From contig CAIXFP010000517.1 of assembly GCA_903918705.1 (NCBI GenBank), positions 1 to 11,395 of the forward strand: a stretch of DNA of 11,395 nucleotides. Direction: 5' to 3'. The notes below the pieces were generated by a model. It did not search any database and was not told the origin of the DNA. It saw nothing but the letters and a program-made list of their open reading frames with translations. A program made the translations under genes and the position numbers. This DNA is from an uncultured Pseudomonadota bacterium. GTDB lineage: Bacteria > Pseudomonadota > Gammaproteobacteria > Burkholderiales > Thiobacillaceae. The stretch's first letter is position 1. Each line of letters opens with the position of its first letter. Positions 1 through 5,834 of the stretch are shown here, in pieces.

Positions 1-439
1 CCGTCATCGCCGCCTTGATCACGGTCTGCGGGTTGCTGCCGCGCACCCGGTTGGTCAGCCAGACCACGCCCCCCTTCTTGATCGCCAGACCCCGGGTCTC
101 GCCGAACAGGAGCAGGCTGGCCGCTTCCCCCAGAGTCGGCTGGTGCCCCACCACCAGCACCGCGCCGCTGGCGTCGGGCCAGCCCGCCGCCGCCAGCAGG
201 TGGGCGGCATCGGCGCCGGGCGCCAGGTTCGCTTCCACATCATAGGGGCGCCCCAGGGCGTCGGCGGTTTCTCGCGTGCGCTGGGCGGGGCTCACCAGGA
301 TGCGGGTGTGTTTCGGCAGGTGGCCCAGGAGCCACGCCGCCATCTGCTCGGCCTGGCGGCGGCCCTTGCCGGTCAGAGGCCGCGCCATGTCCAGTTCGCC
401 GTCCTGGGCGTCGGCATGGCGCCAGAGAATCAAATCCAT
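1..439 (-). CDS. sixA: SixA-type phosphohistidine phosphatase (partial, C-terminus cut by window edge)
   Basis: This is a small histidine-phosphatase (RHG) family protein; SixA members remove phosphate from phosphohistidine on HPt domains or PTS-type proteins in the cytoplasm. The visible 146 residues start MDLILWRHADA, with the catalytic Arg7-His8 in the RHxDA form typical of SixA. SPAQRTRET (residues 50-58, Arg54) and VVGHQPTLG (His99) supply the other phosphate-pocket residues. No PTS or HPt partner is in the window, so the substrate is unknown. The ATG at 439 is preceded by two AGGA-like sites in 441-452. Known SixA proteins are about 150-165 residues, so only the last few are probably missing. 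The gene lies 78 bases after the AIM24-family gene on the same strand and may be the last gene of that operon or have its own promoter. The family call is firm; the SixA subgroup call rests on length and the RHADA motif. Confidence 0.88.
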   Translation of the reverse strand, partial: MDLILWRHADAQDGELDMARPLTGKGRRQAEQMAAWLLGHLPKHTRILVSPAQRTRETADALGRPYDVEANLAPGADAAHLLAAAGWPDASGAVLVVGHQPTLGEAASLLLFGETRGLAIKKGGVVWLTNRVRGSNPQTVIKAAMT

Positions 440-517
440 CGTCCTATCCTGTCGTCGGTTGAGCCCATAAGCTTAGCTCGCACGCATGACCACAGTGTGA
501 CAGTGTGGCGGTGGGCT

Positions 518-1306
518 TCAGGTTTTGTCGCCGTTGAGGAAGCCGCCCAGCATGCCGCCCTCTTCCTTCTCCTTGCCGCCGGACTTGGGCGCCGCCGCCA
601 GGATGCGATTGGCCAGGCGCGAGAATGGCAGCGATTGCAGCCAGACCTTGCCGGGTCCGGTGAGGCGGGCCAGGAACAGCCCCTCGCCGCCGAACAGCGC
701 GGTCTTCACGTTGCCAATGAACTGGATGTCGAAATCCACCGAGGGCTGCAGGGCCGCCACGCAGCCGGTATCGACCCGCAGGGTCTCGCCGTCGGCCAGG
801 GTCTTCTCCGCCAGTGTGCCGCAGGCATGGAAGCACACCATGCCGTCCCCTTCCAGCTTCTGCAGGATGAAGCCCTCGCCGCCGAAAAAGCCGACGCCCA
901 GGCGGCGCTGGAAGGCGATGCCCAGGCTGACGCCCTTGGCAGCACAGAGGAAGGCATCCTTCTGGCAGATCAGGGTGCCGCCCAACTGTTCCAGGTTCAC
1001 CGGAACGATCTTGCCCGGATAGGGGGCGGAGAAGGCGACCCGGCGCTTGGCCGCCGCCTGGTTGACGTAGATGGTGGTGAACAACGACTCGCCGCCCAGC
1101 AGGCGCCGGCCAGCGCCCATCAGCTTGCCCAGCAGGCTGGACTGGGCCGCGGAGCCATCGCCGAAGATGGTTTCCATCTCGATGCCGTCCTGCATGAACA
1201 TCAACATGCCGGCCTCACCGACGGCGGCCTCGCCGGGGTCGAGTTCCACTTCCACGTACTGCATGTCGTTGCCGAAAATGTCGTAGTCGATCACATCCAT
1301 GGTCAT
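518..1306 (-). CDS. AIM24 / TIGR00266 family protein (DUF124)
   Basis: A 262-residue protein with no signal peptide, matching the AIM24/TIGR00266 family, a compact beta-rich fold found across bacteria, archaea and mitochondria with no settled biochemical role. Recognisable family features are the early segment with GEAGMLMFMQDGIEMET (about residues 31-47), the GESLFTTIY segment (about 72-80), GKIVPVNL (about 98-105), the repeated F-G-G-E-G turns (about 145 and 210), and a Gly/Lys-rich C-terminal tail ending GGMLGGFLNG. The reading frame is open upstream, but the start is placed at the ATG at 1306 because a perfect AAGGAG lies 6 bases before it (1313-1318); the upstream extension looks like non-coding translation. 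The gene begins 34 bases after the stop of the lipoprotein gene on the same strand, so the two are probably cotranscribed. Function is unknown. Confidence 0.9.
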   Translation of the reverse strand: MTMDVIDYDIFGNDMQYVEVELDPGEAAVGEAGMLMFMQDGIEMETIFGDGSAAQSSLLGKLMGAGRRLLGGESLFTTIYVNQAAAKRRVAFSAPYPGKIVPVNLEQLGGTLICQKDAFLCAAKGVSLGIAFQRRLGVGFFGGEGFILQKLEGDGMVCFHACGTLAEKTLADGETLRVDTGCVAALQPSVDFDIQFIGNVKTALFGGEGLFLARLTGPGKVWLQSLPFSRLANRILAAAPKSGGKEKEEGGMLGGFLNGDKT

Positions 1307-1312
1307 GTCGCG

Positions 1313-1318
1313 CTCCTT
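1313..1318 (-). promoter_or_regulatory. Ribosome binding site of the AIM24-family gene
   Basis: The minus strand reads AAGGAG here, 6 bases before the ATG at 1306. It decides the start against a 60-residue longer open frame. Confidence 0.8.
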
Positions 1319-1340
1319 GCCAAATCGAATGGGAAGTCGC

Positions 1341-2051
1341 TCAGATCGGCAGAAACACCAGGGTCGCCACGCCCTGGATGCCGCGGGTGATGGCCCGGTT
1401 GCCGCGATCCTCGATGAGCAGGGCGAGCAGATCCTGATCGGCGATGAGCTTGCCGAACTCACGCTCGAAGCTGAGGTTGGACGCATCGCCTTCCAGGGTG
1501 TTGCTGACCAGGTAACGCGCCCCCGACGGCTGCCTGGCGCTGGACAGCTTCCACACCGCCACCTCGATGTTGCGCGCGCTGTTGTACAACTTCTGGGCGG
1601 AAAGGTCGTCGAGCACGAAGAACCGGGACTTGTGTTCGTAGGACGCCATCAGCATGCTGGTCAGGCTGCTCATGAAGGCAAACACCCGGTCGCCGCCGTA
1701 GCCGTCCAGGAAGGCGAGCTTGAAGTTCTCCTCCCAATTCAGTTTGGCCAAGTAGGACTCCGGCCATTTCGGAACCTCATCGAACAACCGGGCGCTGGCC
1801 GCCTCCACCGAGGCGAGCCCGCTCTTGCGGTATTCCTGGGGATTGCGCCGGTACAGCTTCTCGGTCAACAGCCTCAGGCTCTTCAGAACTTCTCGCTGGG
1901 CCAGTTCGCAGGTGGTGTCGATATCGCTCTTGGCCAGGTTGGCCACGGAGTAGGCGCGTGTGCTGTGGCTGCCATCCTTGCGCTGGATGTCCTGGCTGGC
2001 GCAGCCACCCAGTAGCAGTGCCGCGAGGAGCAGGAACAGGGTGTATCGCAT
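1341..2051 (-). CDS. Hypothetical lipoprotein
   Basis: A 236-residue exported lipoprotein that I do not recognise beyond 'conserved proteobacterial lipoprotein'. The N-terminus MRYTLFLLLAALLLGGC is a classic type II signal with lipobox L14-G15-G16-C17; the residue after Cys17 is Ala, so outer-membrane sorting is expected. The mature part is mixed alpha-helical by eye, with charged helices around residues 45-130 (cysteine at about 48) and a hydrophobic end (VATLVFLPI). No catalytic motif is evident. The start is supported by AGGAGG at 2058-2063, 6 bases before the ATG. It is the first gene of a probable operon with the AIM24-family protein 34 bases downstream, and it is divergent from the thioredoxin gene at 2180. 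Confidence 0.85.
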   Translation of the reverse strand: MRYTLFLLLAALLLGGCASQDIQRKDGSHSTRAYSVANLAKSDIDTTCELAQREVLKSLRLLTEKLYRRNPQEYRKSGLASVEAASARLFDEVPKWPESYLAKLNWEENFKLAFLDGYGGDRVFAFMSSLTSMLMASYEHKSRFFVLDDLSAQKLYNSARNIEVAVWKLSSARQPSGARYLVSNTLEGDASNLSFEREFGKLIADQDLLALLIEDRGNRAITRGIQGVATLVFLPI

Positions 2052-2081
2052 GGCGGCCCTCCTGATAGCGGTAACCGGCGC

Positions 2082-2087
2082 ATTGTA
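2082..2087 (-). promoter_or_regulatory. Possible -10 element for the lipoprotein/AIM24 operon
   Basis: The minus strand carries TACAAT (5 of 6 to the sigma70 -10) 30 bases before the lipoprotein ATG, in the divergent gap 2052-2179. No convincing -35 is seen at 16-18 bases, so this is weak. Confidence 0.3.
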
Positions 2088-2179
2088 GCCCCGCGTGTTC
2101 GCCGCCCTCTGCCATTCGTCCTATGCCCAAGGCCTTAGCGAGTGGGCAGAATGAGGCGACCGCTTCCCTGGAGTCTGTC

Positions 2180-2683
2180 ATGCGCCACGCCGCCTTGCTC
2201 GCCGCCGGCCTGTTCCTGCTCACCGGCGTCATTCGGGCCGACCCGCCGGCCGGCTACCCCTTTGTCGACCACGACAGCGGCATGCGGCGAGCGCGGCAGG
2301 AAGGCAAGCCCATCCTGTTGTACTTCGGCCGCTACGGCTGTGCCTGGTGCGACCTCGTCAACCGCAAGACCTTCTCCGATCCCGGGCTCAAGCAAACTTT
2401 CTCGGACAACTATGTGCTGATCTACGTGGATGCCGAGGGTGGCAAACGCATCCGCCTGGCGAACGGCGAGCGGGTGACGGAAGGCGAACTGGGCGCGCGC
2501 CTGGGCGCCTTCGCCACGCCCTTGTTCGTGTTCATGGCACCGGACGGCAAGGTGGTCGCCAAAATTCCCGGCTACAAGACCGTGGCGGATTTCCGCGACT
2601 ATGACCGCTACGTGCGCGGCGGCTACTATCGCACACAGACGCTGCCGGAGTTCCTGGCCAGCCCCCACGACAAGCAAGGATGA
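2180..2683 (+). CDS. Secreted thioredoxin-like protein (SoxW/Thioredoxin_7-like)
   Basis: A 167-residue exported thioredoxin-fold protein expected to act on disulfides in the periplasm. A type I signal peptide (about residues 1-20, cleavage after VIRA) precedes the fold. The active site is Cys54-Ala-Trp-Cys57 in YGCAWCDLV, with the preceding strand KPILLYFGR and the cis-proline motif at Thr113-Pro114 (FATPLFVF). The CxWC centre and the 'TFSDPGLKQTF..NYVLIYVD' pattern after it resemble the SoxW-like/thioredoxin-related group rather than classical TrxA (CGPC). The frame is open further upstream, but the ATG at 2180 gives the signal peptide and has GGAG about 8 bases before it. The stop is followed after 4 bases by the next ATG, so the two are translationally coupled. 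Its redox partner is unknown; the downstream proteins are candidates. Confidence 0.85.
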   Translation: MRHAALLAAGLFLLTGVIRADPPAGYPFVDHDSGMRRARQEGKPILLYFGRYGCAWCDLVNRKTFSDPGLKQTFSDNYVLIYVDAEGGKRIRLANGERVTEGELGARLGAFATPLFVFMAPDGKVVAKIPGYKTVADFRDYDRYVRGGYYRTQTLPEFLASPHDKQG

Positions 2684-2687
2684 GCCC

Positions 2688-3860
2688 ATGCAAGCCCTGC
2701 TGGCCCTGACCCTGGCACTGCTGGCGCTGAGCGCCGCCGCCGCGCCCATCGACGTGGCCCCGGCCGGGCTCTACCACCATCTCGACGCCGCCGGCCGCCG
2801 CAACCTGGCCCTGGCCGGCGATCAGGTCGCCCTGACCTGGGAGGACAGCCGCAGCGGCGGGCCGCGCTGCTACCTGGGTCTGAAATTGCGCAACGAGACA
2901 AACTTCCGCGAATTTCCCCTGGGCCAGGGCGAATGCTTCGACCCGGCGGTGGCCAGCCTGGACGGAGATCGTTTCCTCCTGGCCTGGGAAGACGAGACCG
3001 GCATCAACGCCGCCATCGCCGACGCAGCCGGCCCCGGCCCCGCCCTCCATCTGGGTGCCGGCGCCCATGCCAGCGTCGCGGCGACCCCCGCCCTGGGCGC
3101 CTGGGTTGCCTGGAATGCGCCGGCGGGGCGCTGGCAACGGGTCTGGCATGCCGCGCTGCATGGCGCGGAGGGCCGCCTCAGTGCCGACCCTGCGCTGCCC
3201 GCGGATCCCGTGCCGGTGCTGGACGACCAGAGCTTTCCCGCCCTGGCCGCCGCTGAAACCGGCGTTTGGCTGGTCTGGGAAGACCGCCGCCACGGCCACA
3301 CCGTGATCTACGCCAGCCTGAGCCACGATGGCAAAACCTGGAACACGCCACAGCGGGTGAGCCACAACCCCACCGGAAAAGCCCAGGGCAACCTGGGGCG
3401 CGGCACCGGCGCCATGCGTCCGGTGGCCACCCCCGTGGGCGGCCGCTTCGCCGCCGCCTGGCTGGACAAGCGCGACTTTCTCTCAGGCTACGACGTCTAC
3501 GCCGCCTTGAGCGAGGGCGCCGGTTTCGCCAAGGACGAGAAGGCCCAGGACAGCTTCGGCGACGCCATCTCCCAGTGGCACGTGGCCGCCGCCGGCAATC
3601 GTCGTGGTGACCTGGTGATCGCCTGGGACGACGACCGCGACGGCAGTTCCGACATCTGGTTCACAAGGCGCACCGCGAGCGGCTACAGCGATAACTTCAC
3701 CTTGCCGGAAACCTCCGGCCCGGCTCGCCAGACCGACCCGATCATCGCCCTGGATGACGCCGGCAACCTGCACCTGGCCTGGATCGAACGCGCTCCGGAC
3801 AGCGACAGCAGCGGGCCGACCCGGCTCCGCTACATGGTGTGGCCGTTGCCGAGGCACTGA
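2688..3860 (+). CDS. Secreted beta-propeller (BNR/sialidase-fold-like) protein
   Basis: A 390-residue exported protein. Residues 1-19 form a signal peptide (cleavage near AAAA-P20). The rest contains seven evenly spaced 'aromatic-acidic' turns: W51EDSRSG, W100EDETG, W142NAPAG, W197EDRRHG, W258LDKRD, W313DDDRDG and W365IERAP, spaced 42-61 residues. Each follows a hydrophobic strand of the type LVxAW, which is the layout of a beta-propeller; the 'SHDGKTW' turn (about 212-218) resembles an Asp-box of the sialidase/BNR superfamily. No sialidase catalytic Arg triad can be assigned, so an enzyme role is not claimed; a binding or scaffold role is equally likely. Only two cysteines (61 and 83) are seen, possibly a disulfide that the upstream thioredoxin-like protein could act on (inference). 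The start at 2688 uses AAGGA overlapping the previous stop. Confidence 0.75.
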   Translation: MQALLALTLALLALSAAAAPIDVAPAGLYHHLDAAGRRNLALAGDQVALTWEDSRSGGPRCYLGLKLRNETNFREFPLGQGECFDPAVASLDGDRFLLAWEDETGINAAIADAAGPGPALHLGAGAHASVAATPALGAWVAWNAPAGRWQRVWHAALHGAEGRLSADPALPADPVPVLDDQSFPALAAAETGVWLVWEDRRHGHTVIYASLSHDGKTWNTPQRVSHNPTGKAQGNLGRGTGAMRPVATPVGGRFAAAWLDKRDFLSGYDVYAALSEGAGFAKDEKAQDSFGDAISQWHVAAAGNRRGDLVIAWDDDRDGSSDIWFTRRTASGYSDNFTLPETSGPARQTDPIIALDDAGNLHLAWIERAPDSDSSGPTRLRYMVWPLPRH

Positions 3861-3914
3861 TCAGCCTCCTTTCGCTTCCCTCGACAAGGTGGAACAGATC
3901 GCCGCCGGCGCCCA

Positions 3915-3937
3915 CCCTGCGACACTTTGCCGCAGGG
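3915..3937. promoter_or_regulatory. Inverted repeat upstream of the OM protein gene, RegA/PrrA-like
   Basis: Seven-base arms CCCTGCG and CGCAGGG flank a 9-base centre. The core reads GCGAC-N5-GCCGC, which resembles the loose GCGNC-Nx-GNCGC half-site pattern described for RegA/PrrA-type redox response regulators. It sits 57 bases before the OM protein ATG. It could also be a weak hairpin terminator after the propeller gene, though no T-run follows. No regulator gene is in the window. Confidence 0.35.
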
Positions 3938-3994
3938 CGCGGCGCGGAGTGATGTCGGAAACTGCGACCTTCATTTATCCGTCAGGAGATCGCG

Positions 3995-5005
3995 ATGCCC
4001 GTGCTTGCCCGCGCATTCCGCCAGATCGTTCCCGCCATCGCACTGAGCGGCCTCTCGACCGCGGTCCTGGCCTGCGCCAGTTGCGGCTGCACCCTCAGTT
4101 CCGACTGGGAAAACATGGGCTTCACCACCCAGGCCGGGTTGAAGCTGGATTTGCGCTACGACTATCTGAACCAGGACCAACTTCGCCACGGCACCGGCAC
4201 GACTTCCCCCGCCGCCGCCGCCGCCATGACGACCAGCACGGGCGACCCGCAGGAGGTCGAGAAATACACCCGCAACGACTACCTGACCGCCACCCTGGAC
4301 TACCGTTTCGACGCGGTTTGGGGCGTCGCCGTGCAACTGCCCTATATCGAGCGCCGCCACAGCACCCTGGGCGTCAATTCCGACGGCGGCAACCCCGCCG
4401 ACGGCGCCTACGACTCGAAGACCGCGTCGCTGGGCGACGTCAAGGTGATCGGCCGCTACCAGGGCTTCTCGCCGCGGCACAACCTGGGCGCCACTTTCGG
4501 CCTCAAACTGCCCACGGGCAGCCATGGCCTGACGGGAACCTCCAGCGACCCCAGCGCCCCCGGCGGTTCAGCCCAGATCGATCGCGGCCTGCAACCGGGC
4601 ACCGGCACCACCGACGCCATCCTGGGCGCCTACTGGTTCGACGCACTGAACAAGAATTGGGACGCCTTCGCCCAGGCCACCATGCAGACCGCGCTGAATT
4701 CGAGCAACGCATACAAACCCGGCACCGGCTACAACCTGAATCTGGGCCTGCGTTATCAGGGCCTTGCCGCGGCGATGCCGCAGATCCAGTTGAACACCCG
4801 CCACGTGGAGCACGACAGCGGCGCCAACGCGGACCAGGACAGCACCGGTGGCACCCTGGTTTACCTGAGCCCGGGCCTGGTGGTGCCGCTGGGCAAGCAG
4901 ACTTCGCTCTACGGCTTCGTGCAATGGCCGATCCATCAGGATGTGCGCGGCGTGCAACTGGCGCCGCGTTACATCGCCTCCCTGGGGGCGCGTTTCGGGT
5001 TCTGA
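3995..5005 (+). CDS. Outer-membrane beta-barrel protein with N-terminal CxxCxC motif
   Basis: A 336-residue predicted outer-membrane barrel resembling the 'transporter / MetA-pathway of phenol degradation' superfamily of putative porins. The signal peptide (residues 1-26, ending VLA) is followed at once by Cys27-Ala-Ser-Cys30-Gly-Cys32-TLSSDW. Alternating amphipathic strands ending in aromatic residues follow (LRYDYL, ATLDYRF, VAVQLPYIERR, ATFGLKLPTG, LNLGLRYQG), and the last residue is Phe after ASLGARFGF, the usual OmpA/porin C-terminal signal for BAM. VLAC could be read as a poor lipobox, so lipid modification of Cys27 is possible but not claimed. The ATG at 3995 has AGGAG 7 bases before it. 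It is 134 bases after the propeller gene on the same strand and convergent with the TlpA-like gene (10-base gap). The substrate is unknown; the Cys triad suggests metal binding or a thiol relay (inference). Confidence 0.78.
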   Translation: MPVLARAFRQIVPAIALSGLSTAVLACASCGCTLSSDWENMGFTTQAGLKLDLRYDYLNQDQLRHGTGTTSPAAAAAMTTSTGDPQEVEKYTRNDYLTATLDYRFDAVWGVAVQLPYIERRHSTLGVNSDGGNPADGAYDSKTASLGDVKVIGRYQGFSPRHNLGATFGLKLPTGSHGLTGTSSDPSAPGGSAQIDRGLQPGTGTTDAILGAYWFDALNKNWDAFAQATMQTALNSSNAYKPGTGYNLNLGLRYQGLAAAMPQIQLNTRHVEHDSGANADQDSTGGTLVYLSPGLVVPLGKQTSLYGFVQWPIHQDVRGVQLAPRYIASLGARFGF

Positions 5006-5015
5006 GTCCGGCGCT

Positions 5016-5540
5016 TCACTTCTCCGCCGGGGAGGGCGCTTCCTTGAGCAAGGGCGTGACTTCCCGCTCCAGGACGGCGAGATCGACCTTCGGGTCGCCC
5101 TCGCCGCCGTCGCGGCGCAGGATGCCGTGGCGATCGATCACGAAAGTCATGGGCAGGCGCCAGATCCGGCCGAATGCGGAGAGGTCGCTCAGACGGCCAA
5201 GACCGGCCGGGTAGCTGTAGCCGCGCATGATCTTACGTACCGTGGCATCCGCGTCGGCGTCGTCCATGCTGACGGCGATCAGGCGCAGACCCTGATTGTT
5301 GTGGCGCCGAAAGTAGGTCTCCAAAGCCGGCATTTCCTCGCGGCAATAGCCGCACCAGGTGGCCCAAAGGTTGAGCACCACCACTTCGTCCGAGGCGCCG
5401 GTGAAGCGGACCGTGCTGCCGTCCAGAGTGGCAACGCTGAATTTGGGAACGGGCTTGCCCAGCTCAACAGCCCAGGTGCCGGCCGGGGAGAACAACAGGC
5501 CCAGCAGGCCGCACGACAAATAGCGGCGTAGCGCGATCAT
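5016..5540 (-). CDS. TlpA-type thiol:disulfide oxidoreductase
   Basis: A 174-residue exported thioredoxin-fold protein of the TlpA/ResA/DsbE-like group, which reduces disulfides in the periplasm, often for cytochrome c maturation or copper-site assembly. The signal/anchor segment is residues 1-24 (cleavage near TWA-VE). GKPVPKFSVATLDG (28-41) is the typical AhpC/TSA-Redoxin opening, VVLNLWATWCGYCREEMP carries the active site Cys63-Gly-Tyr-Cys66, and RLPMTFVIDRHG (128-139) carries the cis-proline Pro130 and the 'G-I-L-R' strand. The frame is open upstream, but the ATG at 5540 is chosen because it begins a good signal peptide; no clear Shine-Dalgarno precedes it, so the exact start is less certain. 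It faces the OM protein gene tail to tail. The nearby multihaem cytochrome would need CXXCH reduction before haem attachment, but a dedicated link is only inference. Confidence 0.87.
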   Translation of the reverse strand: MIALRRYLSCGLLGLLFSPAGTWAVELGKPVPKFSVATLDGSTVRFTGASDEVVVLNLWATWCGYCREEMPALETYFRRHNNQGLRLIAVSMDDADADATVRKIMRGYSYPAGLGRLSDLSAFGRIWRLPMTFVIDRHGILRRDGGEGDPKVDLAVLEREVTPLLKEAPSPAEK

Positions 5541-5834
5541 GGTGAGGGTTCTACCGCAACCGGGAATCTCGGAAGGGCTTCGATATACACCCGAGCGGCA
5601 GTTCAGCTCAAGGCGCATTCCACGGCGCTGTTCGTCAACACGGTCAACCGGGAAGGGCAATGCCAGCGGCATGACGAATACCTGGTTTTCCGCTGGTTGT
5701 TGGCGTCCCATCCATCCACAAGTTTTTCCCGAAGCGGGATCAGGCCAGGGGGTGGACACTCTGCAGATCGGGTCAGCGTCGCGCCAACCCTGATCAGTGC
5801 CGTCATGCCCGTAGGCACGACGGCTGGCTCTGCC
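5541..5834. other. Intergenic region with no gene seen
   Basis: These 294 bases separate the TlpA-like gene start from the cytochrome stop. Short open frames on both strands lack a start with ribosome site or family resemblance. Apart from the hairpin at 5799-5824 I see no repeat, RNA gene or clear promoter. Confidence 0.5.
5799..5824 (-). terminator. Hairpin downstream of the multihaem cytochrome gene
   Basis: Eleven-base arms (GCCGTCATGCC and GGCACGACGGC on the plus strand, one wobble/mismatch) enclose a CGTA loop, 10 bases past the cytochrome stop. There is no T-run on the minus strand after it, so it is a transcript-end hairpin or mRNA-stabilising structure rather than a textbook intrinsic terminator. 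Confidence 0.45.

Noticed and set aside
143..1390. A 415-codon plus-strand open frame
   Set aside because: Antisense to the SixA and AIM24-family genes, both of which have recognisable motifs and ribosome sites; composition is typical of a shadow frame.
3754..5214. A 486-codon plus-strand open frame overlapping the OM barrel
   Set aside because: Its translation is Arg/Pro-rich and low-complexity, while the other frame gives a signal peptide and beta strands.
5690..5730. Inverted repeat next to a T-run as an intrinsic terminator
   Set aside because: The T-run precedes the hairpin on the plus strand and becomes an A-run after it on the minus strand, so it fits neither direction.
5541..5759. 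N-terminal extension of the TlpA-like protein
   Set aside because: It would bury the signal peptide inside the protein; the ATG at 5540 gives a normal export signal.
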